Origin: Bacteroidales bacterium
Lineage (GTDB): Bacteria; Bacteroidota; Bacteroidia; Bacteroidales; JAADJA01
DNA length: 14,230 nt
Assembly: GCA_021106665.1 (NCBI GenBank)
Contig: JAIOTR010000392.1
Span: forward strand, 1-14,230
Direction of reading: 5' to 3'
The position numbers were made by a program, and so were the translations under genes. The notes under the pieces are model-generated. The model was given only the letters and a program-made list of their open reading frames with translations, was not told the DNA's origin and made no database searches. Shown here in pieces: positions 7,107-13,990 of this stretch. Each line of letters begins with the position of its first letter. Position 1 is the stretch's first letter.

Positions 7107-8211
7107 TGTATAATGATCTATAAACCTTGATAAGTTTCTTTTCTTCCTGTGCCCAATTGTATATTTCCTTTACAGCCTTTAATCCGTTCATCCCCATTTC
7201 ATTTGCCTTGTCAGGATTATTGAATAAGTAGTTAATTGCATCCGCTATTTCTTCAGGATTTAATGGATCAACGCAAATTCCGCATTTATTACTTTCTATA
7301 ATTTCTTTCAATATAGGAAAATCAGATGCTATCACTGGAATGCTTGCTGCCATGTATTCGAACATCTTTACCGGCAAGGCATTCAGATAGTTAATGATGG
7401 GGTGAAGGGTTACAATACCAACAAATGATCTTTGAAGAATGTCTTTAATTTGGGATGGGTCAATAAAACCTAGTTCGATCACCTTCTCCCATCCGCTTAT
7501 TTGCTTTAGTTCATTTCTATAGTTTTCAGGATTAAATTTGCCGGCAAGGTTTAAACGAATATTATCTTCAGCGAAAGTCAAAGATTTAATTAATTCTGAT
7601 ATGCCACGAACTTCAGCAATGCTGCCAACATAGCAAGCTTCCCTGCTTGTTTTGTTTACTTCCTTACTATCTTGCAAAAATTCAATTATTGGAAAGTTTT
7701 GTACTTCGATTACATTGTTATGGAATTTTAGAAATCGTTCTTTTATATATGACGTAGCTGTAATAATACATGACATTTTTCCGGCATATTTATTTTCGAA
7801 AACCTCAATGATTTTTGAGCTTGATTTACGAAAAGGCAAAGGGATCCAATATTTACTCAACATCTGCCGGGGCAAATCTTCATGAACATCATAAATTACT
7901 TTTTTCCCTCTATTGACTAATCTTGCACCAAAAGGTAAAAATTCCGGATCGTGAAAATGGTAAATGTCAGCGTTTATTTCCAGCGCTTTTTTATAGGCTG
8001 TTTTTGAGGCTTTGTAGAATCGCTGCAACCTTCCTGAAAATTTGCAGGGCACTCCGAAAACCTCAACGTCATCTTCTGTAAAACTTTCTCCGTTTATAAC
8101 AATGAGATTTACATCAAAGCCATTTTTAGCCAAAGATTTACACTCCTTATAAAATATCCTGGTGTCTTTTGCAGGGTGAATAGTTGTTATATGACAGATT
8201 TTAATTTTCAA
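7099..8211 (-). CDS. Family 4 glycosyltransferase
   Basis: The 370-residue protein has the two-domain GT-B layout. The N-terminal domain contains KICHITTIHPAKDTRIFYKE (4-23), DIYHFHDPEFLPFG (82-95) and VIYDVHEDLP (105-114). The C-terminal nucleotide-sugar domain contains CYVGSIAEVRGI (193-204), LNLAGKF (220-226), LPVKMFEYMAASIPVIASDF (279-298) and the following KEIIE (302-306), which together form the GT4 donor-binding motif. Such enzymes are retaining transferases acting on the cytoplasmic side of the membrane; the sugar cannot be read from sequence. The start codon is TTG at 8211: the family's N-terminal strand begins immediately after it and there is no nearby in-frame ATG. It overlaps the preceding GT4 gene by 11 bases and the following gene by 8, so coupled translation is likely. 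Confidence 0.92.
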   Translation of the reverse strand: MKIKICHITTIHPAKDTRIFYKECKSLAKNGFDVNLIVINGESFTEDDVEVFGVPCKFSGRLQRFYKASKTAYKKALEINADIYHFHDPEFLPFGARLVNRGKKVIYDVHEDLPRQMLSKYWIPLPFRKSSSKIIEVFENKYAGKMSCIITATSYIKERFLKFHNNVIEVQNFPIIEFLQDSKEVNKTSREACYVGSIAEVRGISELIKSLTFAEDNIRLNLAGKFNPENYRNELKQISGWEKVIELGFIDPSQIKDILQRSFVGIVTLHPIINYLNALPVKMFEYMAASIPVIASDFPILKEIIESNKCGICVDPLNPEEIADAINYLFNNPDKANEMGMNGLKAVKEIYNWAQEEKKLIKVYRSLYNE

Positions 8212-9343
8212 TAAATAAATTATTGTAGAGTGAAATTAATTTTTTTTCCTGTTGCTCCCAATTATATTCTTTCTTTAACTCAAGGAATTTTTGTTTTAAT
8301 GTTTCATTTTGCTCAAATGTTTCAGTGCTTTTAATGGAATTAATAATATCATCAGTTGAATAACCTTCTGTAATGATGCCGATATTATTTCCTTGTACTA
8401 TCCTTTTTAGTTCCAATAATGGTGTAGTAATAACAGGGATTTCAGCCATGATGGACTCAAATAATTTATTTGGCATCGAATAATAATAGCTTAAAGACAC
8501 ATTTTCGATGAGTACCAGGCTCCAATCGGCCGAACTAATGAAATCAATTAATTTATCAGGTGAAATAGCCGGATGGTAATAAATATTTTCAAATTGTTCT
8601 GCCGCTTGTTTGATTTCCGTGAGTAAAATTCCGCTTCCAATAAATACTACTGCATTGTTGCTGTCTTTTAATGATTTAAATGATTCTATGATTTGTTTTA
8701 TTAACCTCCCATTAATAAATCCGCCTATGTATAAAAAAACATTTTTATTATTCGGTATATTTAGATTTTTGCGAATGACATTGTTATTTACTACTGTTTG
8801 GTATCCGGGGCAATTAAAAATTAATTCAGGTAAAATATTATATTGTTTCTGATAAAAATTAGCAATTGAAGGACTTACCGTTATAACTGTATCAGCATAC
8901 CTGATAAAAAAGGCTTCAATTTTTTTAATAATGAATTTGCGGCTTTTCTTATGAACAAATGAAAGTTCTGTTTCGAGTTCATGAGCATCGTAAACTATTT
9001 TCACCTTCCTGTTAAAAAGCAATTTTATTATTACACCTATTGGTAAAGCATCTATGTCATTGCAATGAAATATATCGTATTTCCTATATTTTTTTATTGC
9101 GAGATAAATAAATTCGAGATACTTAATAAACTGAATGAAAGTGATTTTTGCCCATTTTTTTGTTCTAAGTTTAATTCTCTCAACAGGTACTCCTTCGTTT
9201 GTAATAAAATTAGTTTCAAGAGTTTCTTCATGTAAGGCAATAACTTGTGCATCATAATGAAATTTTCGTAATGAGACAGCTTCTTTCAGAACCCGGGAAT
9301 CACTGGTAAAATTATTTAATACAATTACAGCAACCTTTTTCAT
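8201..9343 (-). CDS. Family 4-type glycosyltransferase
   Basis: The 380-residue protein has a GT-B plan. The N-terminal half has VAVIVLNNFTSDSRVLKEA (4-22), DIFHCNDIDALPIG (90-103), KIVYDAHELETE (115-126) and TVITVSPSIANFY (152-164). The C-terminal half has FLYIGGFINGR (203-213), VVFIGSG (232-238), and MPNKLFESIMAEIPVITTP (290-308), whose Glu296 sits in the usual donor-sugar motif. It is divergent from the next GT4 gene, so the two probably add different sugars or form different linkages rather than being recent duplicates. It begins at an ATG 26 bases after the flippase stop. Acceptor and donor are unknown. Confidence 0.9.
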   Translation of the reverse strand: MKKVAVIVLNNFTSDSRVLKEAVSLRKFHYDAQVIALHEETLETNFITNEGVPVERIKLRTKKWAKITFIQFIKYLEFIYLAIKKYRKYDIFHCNDIDALPIGVIIKLLFNRKVKIVYDAHELETELSFVHKKSRKFIIKKIEAFFIRYADTVITVSPSIANFYQKQYNILPELIFNCPGYQTVVNNNVIRKNLNIPNNKNVFLYIGGFINGRLIKQIIESFKSLKDSNNAVVFIGSGILLTEIKQAAEQFENIYYHPAISPDKLIDFISSADWSLVLIENVSLSYYYSMPNKLFESIMAEIPVITTPLLELKRIVQGNNIGIITEGYSTDDIINSIKSTETFEQNETLKQKFLELKKEYNWEQQEKKLISLYNNLFIEN

Positions 9344-9369
9344 TCATTAAAATTTATACATAAGTGATA

Positions 9370-10626
9370 TTATTTACCTTTGCTAAACCTGTAACAAGCA
9401 AAAAAATCCCAGATATAGTGAGAAGTTCTTACTGCCACAAATAACCAAAGAAACTGGGTAACTTCCAGTTTATACAATATTGATATTCCTGAAACTATCA
9501 ACATAAAAAATAACCTGGATAGGTTCCAGTAAAAAATATATTGTTTTTTTTCTCTTATTAATGAAGCTTTATTGAAAGGTGAAGAAACAAAAGTTACAAA
9601 TTCACCAACCACAAGAATCCTTGCATAATCACCGGCAATTCTCCATTCTTCACCGAAAATAAGTGAAAATAATTCGGGTGCGATAATAAATAACAGCAGG
9701 AATGGAATAAAAGAAATGAAAAACATTTTTTTAAAAGTTGATAAAAATAGCTTATCAAACCTTCCTGTTTCATGGTATATGTCAGTTGCTTCCTGCCTGA
9801 ACACATCGCCAACCGAGCGTGAAATCAATGATATTGGCATGGCAACTATTCGTTGAGCAAGAAAGAAAAAACCTGCAACAGAGGCTTCAAAATATTTATT
9901 AAAAAATAAAACTGGAATCTGTAAGTATACGGTTTGGATTTCATATGAAACTACTAAACTTATCGCCAGCTTCCAGTAACGTTTAAACGATGCTTTTAAG
10001 GATACTGTTTTAAAAGATAAATTTCTAATTACCTCTTTTGCTTTTAATAACAAATATAAAGTTGCTATTAACTCTCCGATAATTGTTCCCAGTATCAGCC
10101 CTCCCATATATTTGACAAATCCCAGGCCGGTTTTAGCAAGTGCACCAACTGAACTCTGAGATATAATTGCTAAGCTTATGGCCTTGTATTTTTTAGTTCG
10201 GTTAAACCAATAAAAAATAGATTGGTGGATGCTCCAGATAAACAGGTAAAATGGTATTACCATTAGCCAGGGTTCAAGCCGGGATTCGTTTAATAAATCA
10301 GAAATATAACCTTTTAACAGGCTAAATAAAATGAAATAAATCAAAGCCGAAATAGAAGCAATAACGAGGATTAGTGAAATAATGTCGCGGGCGTCCTTAT
10401 TTTGTTCCGGAAGAATGATGGTATGCTCAAACTTTAAAGTAATAAACGCTGATGCAATTTGAAAAACACTCAGAAATAGAGCTAGTATACCAAAATCTTC
10501 CGGGCTATAGAGTCGTACTAGAATTATAGAGAATAAAAGAGTAATAGCATGGGCAATAGCTGTGCCGGTAACAAGTGTGGTTACATTTTTTACAAACTCC
10601 GATCTGAATATTTTTTTTATCACCAT
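9370..10626 (-). CDS. Oligosaccharide flippase (Wzx-type, MOP superfamily)
   Basis: The 418-residue polytopic protein has about twelve hydrophobic segments. It starts with a short basic segment and SEFVKNVTTLVTGTAIAHAI, followed by RLYSPEDFGILALFLS, the N-terminal signature of polysaccharide export proteins. Inner landmarks include an FEHTIILP segment after the second span, FFLAQRIVAMPISLISRSVG (a repeat of the first-half helix pattern) and FRQEATDIY. Such proteins flip undecaprenyl-diphosphate-linked repeat units across the inner membrane. It is the first gene of the operon, with an ATG 20 bases after a promoter-like box. Its presence together with a Wzy-like gene argues for the Wzx/Wzy route rather than ABC export. 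Length is at the short end for the family, but both ends look intact. Confidence 0.92.
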   Translation of the reverse strand: MVIKKIFRSEFVKNVTTLVTGTAIAHAITLLFSIILVRLYSPEDFGILALFLSVFQIASAFITLKFEHTIILPEQNKDARDIISLILVIASISALIYFILFSLLKGYISDLLNESRLEPWLMVIPFYLFIWSIHQSIFYWFNRTKKYKAISLAIISQSSVGALAKTGLGFVKYMGGLILGTIIGELIATLYLLLKAKEVIRNLSFKTVSLKASFKRYWKLAISLVVSYEIQTVYLQIPVLFFNKYFEASVAGFFFLAQRIVAMPISLISRSVGDVFRQEATDIYHETGRFDKLFLSTFKKMFFISFIPFLLLFIIAPELFSLIFGEEWRIAGDYARILVVGEFVTFVSSPFNKASLIREKKQYIFYWNLSRLFFMLIVSGISILYKLEVTQFLWLFVAVRTSHYIWDFFACYRFSKGK

Positions 10627-10646
10627 AAGCTTTATTTGTCCAAGCT

Positions 10647-10654
10647 CAAAAGTA
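10647..10654 (-). promoter_or_regulatory. -7 box (TACTTTTG) for the polysaccharide operon
   Basis: The minus strand reads TACTTTTG, matching TAnnTTTG, and ends 20 bases before the flippase ATG. Transcription would begin near 10640 and run through seven genes to about 2831. The -33 element is not clear. The box overlaps one arm of an inverted repeat. Confidence 0.5.
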
Positions 10655-10673
10655 CAAACTTTTAATGTTTGTA
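10653..10673. promoter_or_regulatory. Inverted repeat TACAAAC-N7-GTTTGTA in the divergent promoter region
   Basis: Perfect 7-base arms lie at 10653-10659 and 10667-10673. The left arm overlaps the operon's -7 box and the element lies between the two divergent promoters. This is a plausible operator for a dimeric regulator. Small palindromes are frequent in AT-rich DNA, so support is moderate. Confidence 0.4.
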
Positions 10674-10724
10674 TTATATATCCAGATTTTTACATCATTA
10701 AACAAGTGAGATGGAAATTATATA

Positions 10725-10732
10725 TAAATTTG
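10725..10732 (+). promoter_or_regulatory. -7 box (TAAATTTG) before the methyltransferase gene
   Basis: TAAATTTG matches TAnnTTTG. It ends only 4 bases before the GTG at 10737 and 13 bases before the in-frame TTG at 10746. Transcription would start close to or at the first start codon, implying a leaderless or very short-leader mRNA, or else the box is fortuitous. Confidence 0.4.
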
Positions 10733-10736
10733 CTTT

Positions 10737-11522
10737 GTGCAAAAATTGAAACTCATTTTAAAGTACTTGTCATACAGATCCAAATCACTAACCAAGTATG
10801 ATGTCCATCCACCCTTCCTTTTCGACTTGATCACCCAAGTTTTTGAAAATAAAATTAAATATCAGGATTATAACAAAGTTGAAAATCTAAAGAAAGAATT
10901 ATTAAAGGATAACAGAACTGTTGAAATCAAAGATTTAGGTGCAGGTTCTACTGTTAGTGAGAGTAATCGACGAACTGTAAGTCAGATTACCAGGTATTCT
11001 TCAAAATCAACAAAGCATGGCAGATTATTGTATCGATTTGTAAATTATTTCAAACCAAAAACAGTATTGGAACTTGGAACATCAATGGGATTAAGCTCAG
11101 CATACATGGCGCTGGCTAATTCCAATTCAAAAATAATTACTATTGAAGGCTGTCCAAATGTTTCAGCAATCGCTGCTGACAATTTTAAAAAACTTTCGAT
11201 TAATAATATTGAACTGTTAAATGGAAATTTTGATGAAGTCCTGCCGGAAGTTTTACAATCAGTGAAAAATCTGGATTTTGTTTTTATTGATGGAAACCAC
11301 AGGGAAGATCCTACAAAACAATATTTTGAACAATGTTTAACAAAAGCATCCAATGAAACCATTTTTGTTTTTGATGACATCCATTGGTCTGAAGGAATGG
11401 AAAATGCATGGCATTATGTTCAAAATCATAACAGTGTATCATTGACCATAGATGTTTTTTATATGGGATTTGCTTTTGTTCGAAAAGAATTAACCAAACA
11501 ACATTTTACAATCCGGTTTTAA
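10737..11522 (+). CDS. Class I SAM-dependent O-methyltransferase-like protein
   Basis: The protein has up to 261 residues. Residues 1-100 are a family-specific N-terminal extension containing KYDVHPPFLFDL (20-31) and IKDLGAGSTVSESNRR (64-79). The Rossmann core follows: LELGTSMGLSSAYM (111-124, SAM-binding motif I), ITIEGCP (134-140, acidic Glu for the ribose), NIELLNGNFDEVLP (157-170), DFVFIDGNHRE (180-190) and FVFDDIHWS (210-218), whose aspartates resemble the metal or catalytic site of O-methyltransferases. The substrate is unknown. No in-frame ATG lies near the start: GTG at 10737 gives 261 residues, and TTG at 10746 gives 258 and fits the MKLxLKYL beginning I expect for relatives. It is transcribed divergently from the polysaccharide operon and precedes the ABC ATPase, so it may belong to either functional group. 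Confidence 0.85.
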   Translation: MQKLKLILKYLSYRSKSLTKYDVHPPFLFDLITQVFENKIKYQDYNKVENLKKELLKDNRTVEIKDLGAGSTVSESNRRTVSQITRYSSKSTKHGRLLYRFVNYFKPKTVLELGTSMGLSSAYMALANSNSKIITIEGCPNVSAIAADNFKKLSINNIELLNGNFDEVLPEVLQSVKNLDFVFIDGNHREDPTKQYFEQCLTKASNETIFVFDDIHWSEGMENAWHYVQNHNSVSLTIDVFYMGFAFVRKELTKQHFTIRF

Positions 11523-11530
11523 TTTTATTA

Positions 11531-11538
11531 TATCTTTG
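11531..11538 (+). promoter_or_regulatory. -7 box (TATCTTTG) for the ABC ATPase gene
   Basis: TATCTTTG matches TAnnTTTG and ends 20 bases before the ATG at 11559, the same spacing as for other genes here. It lies in the 36-base gap after the methyltransferase stop and may start a separate transcript covering the ATPase and adenosyltransferase genes. Confidence 0.5.
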
Positions 11539-11558
11539 TTTAATTCAAACATGTGGGT

Positions 11559-12290
11559 ATGGAACAGGAAGTAATCAAATTAATTGATATCACCAGACAT
11601 TTTAAGGTTGGGACAGAAGTAGTTCGTGCATTGAGGGGATTATCGCTTACAATGAATAAAAATGAATTTGTGGCATTGATGGGGCCTTCCGGGTCAGGAA
11701 AATCTACATTGATGAATTTGTTGGGGTGCCTTGATACACCTACCAGTGGCCAATACTTTTTGAATAACAAAGATGTGAGCAAACTGGATGATAATAGTTT
11801 GGCTGAGATCAGGAATAAAGAAATCGGATTTGTATTTCAAACATTTAACCTTCTGCCTCGTTCTTCGGCTTTAGAAAATGTTATGCTTCCGCTTATTTAT
11901 GCGGGTTTCAATAAAGTGAAAAGATTGCAAAGGGCAGAAGAAGTGATGGCTCAGGTTCAATTAACAGATAGAGTAGAGCATAAGCCCAATGAATTATCTG
12001 GTGGTCAAAGACAAAGGGTAGCAATAGCCCGGGCCCTTGTAAACCATCCTTCAATAATATTGGCAGATGAACCAACCGGAAACCTTGATTCAGTTACTTC
12101 TATTGAAATCATGGGATTACTTGAAGAAATTCACAAAGCAGGAAATACAATTATTGTTGTAACCCACGAGGAAGATATTGCCCGGCATGCTCACAGAATA
12201 ATAAGGTTGATTGATGGAAAGGTGGAATCTGATGAGTTAAATAAAAATATCCGCACAATGGATTATTATCAACTCGATTCCAAATCATAA
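11559..12290 (+). CDS. ABC transporter ATP-binding protein (MacB/LolD-like)
   Basis: The 243-residue protein is a complete nucleotide-binding domain. It has Walker A GPSGSGKST (42-50), Q-loop FVFQTFNLLP followed by SALENVMLPLIYAG, signature LSGGQRQRVAIARAL, Walker B IILADEPTGNLDS and the switch histidine in VVTHEED. The GFVFQTFNLLPRSSALENV pattern and the early FKVGTEVVRALRGLSL segment fit the MacB/LolD/FtsE class, whose partners are FtsX-like permeases used for lipoprotein release, efflux or mechanotransmission. No permease is adjacent, so its partner must be encoded elsewhere. I chose ATG 11559 over the GTG two codons upstream on promoter spacing. ATP hydrolysis residues appear intact. It is followed 56 bases later by the adenosyltransferase gene, probably on the same transcript. 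Confidence 0.93.
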   Translation: MEQEVIKLIDITRHFKVGTEVVRALRGLSLTMNKNEFVALMGPSGSGKSTLMNLLGCLDTPTSGQYFLNNKDVSKLDDNSLAEIRNKEIGFVFQTFNLLPRSSALENVMLPLIYAGFNKVKRLQRAEEVMAQVQLTDRVEHKPNELSGGQRQRVAIARALVNHPSIILADEPTGNLDSVTSIEIMGLLEEIHKAGNTIIVVTHEEDIARHAHRIIRLIDGKVESDELNKNIRTMDYYQLDSKS

Positions 12291-12346
12291 TTTTATAAAA
12301 ATCACTAAATGATTAAACCTTTTCAAATCTACATGGTTATTTAGGA

Positions 12347-12907
12347 ATGAGCAAGGAAATAAAAATATATACAAAAGGGGGCGATAAAGGAGAAACTTCT
12401 TTATTGGGTGGCACCAGGGTTCCAAAATATCATGAGAGAATTGATGCGTATGGTACGGTAGACGAATTGAATTCCTTTGTGGGATTGTTGCGTGATCTGA
12501 ATTCAAATGATCACTATAGAATGATACTTCTCGATATTCAGAAAAAATTGTTCATTGCAGAATCACATTTGGCTTCTGACAAAGCTGAGAATGTTGCTAA
12601 ACTGCCAATCCTTTCTGATGAGGACATTTCTATTCTGGAAAATGAAATAGATAAAATGAATAAGGAATTGCCGGAGTTAAGATCTTTTATTTTACCCGGA
12701 GGACATCCGGTTGTATCTTATTGTCATATAGCACGAACAATTTGCAGGCGCGCTGAAAGATTAACAATAAAGATTGGAGAAAAATATGAGATAGATGAAT
12801 TGATTGTTAAGTACCTAAACAGGCTATCTGACTACTTTTTTGTGCTTGCAAGAAGACTGGCAAAAGATTTTAAGGTCGAAGATGTGATTTGGAAACCCTT
12901 TAAATAA
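12347..12907 (+). CDS. PduO-type cob(I)alamin adenosyltransferase
   Basis: This enzyme transfers the adenosyl group of ATP to cob(I)alamin to make coenzyme B12. The 186 residues match the usual single-domain length. The ATP-binding N-terminus reads IYTKGGDKGETSLLGGTRV (7-25), followed by RIDAYGTVDELNSFVG (31-46). Further landmarks are FILPGGHP (114-121), RTICRRAERL (130-139), with the arginines of the active-site helix, and YLNRLSDYFFVLAR (156-169). These are the signature segments of the PduO/MMAB family, which acts as a trimer in the cytosol. The start is an ATG directly preceded by TTTAGGA. No TAnnTTTG box lies in the 56-base gap after the ABC ATPase, so co-transcription is likely. No B12-dependent enzyme or corrinoid biosynthesis gene is in the window, and no B12 riboswitch is apparent upstream. 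Confidence 0.94.
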   Translation: MSKEIKIYTKGGDKGETSLLGGTRVPKYHERIDAYGTVDELNSFVGLLRDLNSNDHYRMILLDIQKKLFIAESHLASDKAENVAKLPILSDEDISILENEIDKMNKELPELRSFILPGGHPVVSYCHIARTICRRAERLTIKIGEKYEIDELIVKYLNRLSDYFFVLARRLAKDFKVEDVIWKPFK

Positions 12908-12945
12908 AGGCTTTCAGCTTATTTATACAATTTTTTCATATTTTG

Positions 12946-12975
12946 TTTGATTTATCCCAAAAAAAATTATTTTTG
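12946..12975 (+). promoter_or_regulatory. Promoter (-33 TTTG, 18-base spacer, -7 TATTTTTG) for the DUF2795 gene
   Basis: TTTG at 12946-12949 and TATTTTTG at 12968-12975 are separated by 18 bases, close to the Bacteroidota promoter layout. The -7 box ends 29 bases before the ATG at 13005. It is the only promoter in the window where both elements are visible. Confidence 0.55.
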
Positions 12976-13004
12976 CAAAAAATTGAATCCTAAAAAATCA
13001 GTAA

Positions 13005-13226
13005 ATGTACTGGACACTTGAATTAGCTTCAAAATTGGAAGATGCGCCCTGGCCGGCTACAAAAGATGAGCTGATTGACTTTGCAATCAGATCGGGCGCT
13101 CCGATGGAAGTAATAGAGAACCTGAAAGAGATTGAGGACGAAGGTGAAGCCTATGATAGAATAGAAGACATCTGGCCTGAATACCCAACAAAAGAAGATT
13201 TCTTCTTTCATGAAGATGAGTATTAA
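13005..13226 (+). CDS. Small acidic DUF2795 protein
   Basis: The 73-residue protein begins MYWTLELASKLEDAPWPATK, continues with ELIDFAIRSGAPMEVIENL (22-40) and ends in a very acidic tail with DIWPEYPTKEDFFFHEDEY. This matches the DUF2795 family as found in Bacteroidota, where the whole length is strongly conserved. Function is unknown. There is no signal peptide or membrane segment, so the protein is probably cytosolic, and the acidic character could suit a protein-binding role (inference). It has its own promoter-like sequence, an ATG start and a strong terminator 25 bases after its stop, so it is probably a single-gene transcript. The preceding cobalamin gene is on the same strand about 100 bases upstream. 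Confidence 0.88.
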   Translation: MYWTLELASKLEDAPWPATKDELIDFAIRSGAPMEVIENLKEIEDEGEAYDRIEDIWPEYPTKEDFFFHEDEY

Positions 13227-13251
13227 AGTTAATTTGTAATTATTAAAACTA

Positions 13252-13293
13252 ATAATAAAGGCGGCTGACCATTTGGTCAGCCGCCTTTATTAT
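13252..13293. terminator. Bidirectional intrinsic terminator
   Basis: A perfect 19-base stem (13252-13270 with 13275-13293) encloses the loop ATTT. The stem has a GC-rich core (GGCGGCTGACC) and A/T-rich outer parts, so a T-rich tract follows the core on either strand. It lies between two convergent genes that end at 13226 and 13310 and would terminate both. Confidence 0.88.
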
Positions 13294-13309
13294 ATTATTC
13301 TTTGACTTA

Positions 13310-13990
13310 TTAATCAGAAATAACCACTAAATGTTTGGATGATTTCCAGAACTCAGCAGTGTTGGTAATTTCCAAAACACGTTCGTCACCTTCACCGGTG
13401 ATTTTGTATGATTCTGTAGGATGACTTGTTATAACCTGAATTTTTTTACCAGGAATGGGTATCTGGATTGTTTCCCTAATATCGATTTTGGTAAAATAGT
13501 CAGCATTAAAGTCCGGCTTTAGTTTTTTACCTTTACCAATTCCAATGAAACCTCCTTCGGCTGAGATTATATTGTTTTCTTTTAATTCCTTTTTAGTTCC
13601 TACTGCATAATAAGCTGTATTTAGTTCAATCGTTTTCTCATCTATCATTTCAGTCTGGTCTTTTATTACAACTTGTTGCTCTGCAGTTTCCAGCTTCAAA
13701 TCACTAACATCTTTTGTTAGGGTTGTAACTTTAATGTTCATAGCTTCAAGATCCAACCTAAGTGATTCAATCTCCTCATCTTTTGCTTCTATTTGTTTTG
13801 ACATAATATTAACCAATTTCTCTAACTCCTGAACCTGGTAGTTAGATTTACCAAGTCTTTTCCTGAGTTCAGCTAATTTGTCTTTGGTATCAGTAAGTAA
13901 AAGGTAAATCGTATTAATGTCATCATTGATCTGATCCTTAGCTTTTTTCTTGAATTCAGTTTTTCCTTCGGTTCTGTCGGAAATGATCAT
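13310..13990 (-). CDS. Coiled-coil protein, body of a Cbp1-like lipoprotein
   Basis: The 226 residues begin after a stop codon with ATG at 13990. Residues about 10-120 are charged heptad-like sequence (DKLAELRKRLGKSN, KQIEAKDEEIESLRLDLEAM, VTTLTKDVSDLKLE) predicting a long coiled coil. The C-terminal part is globular: LNTAYYAVGTKKELKENNII (123-142), EGGFIGIGKGKKLK (145-158), FTKIDI and EITNTAEFWKSSKHLVVI. This arrangement resembles Bacteroidota surface lipoproteins sometimes labelled Cbp1-family collagen-binding adhesins; that name is a recollection and adhesion is unproven. As it stands the frame has no signal peptide, which is odd for the family, and the missing N-terminus lies directly upstream in the same frame. 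TAA and ATG are adjacent at the junction, so reinitiation could produce a cytosolic remnant. Confidence 0.6.
   Translation of the reverse strand: MIISDRTEGKTEFKKKAKDQINDDINTIYLLLTDTKDKLAELRKRLGKSNYQVQELEKLVNIMSKQIEAKDEEIESLRLDLEAMNIKVTTLTKDVSDLKLETAEQQVVIKDQTEMIDEKTIELNTAYYAVGTKKELKENNIISAEGGFIGIGKGKKLKPDFNADYFTKIDIRETIQIPIPGKKIQVITSHPTESYKITGEGDERVLEITNTAEFWKSSKHLVVISD

Noticed and set aside
10627..10736. Invertible phase-variable promoter as in Bacteroides capsule loci
   Set aside because: The inverted repeat arms are only 7 bases and 7 bases apart. No long flanking repeats and no invertase gene are present.
11045..11380. Antisense open frame of 111 codons within the methyltransferase gene
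   Set aside because: It is fully inside a gene with clear family motifs, resembles no family, and is an expected shadow frame.
11551..11558. ATG at 11551 and GTG at 11553 as starts for the ABC ATPase
   Set aside because: The ATG at 11551 is in another frame. GTG 11553 adds only two residues, while ATG 11559 has the typical distance from the -7 box.
12902..12924. Hairpin AAATAA(A)G/CTTATTT at the end of the adenosyltransferase gene, followed by a T-rich tract
   Set aside because: The stem is short, AT-rich and bulged and overlaps the stop codon, so it is too weak to call a terminator.
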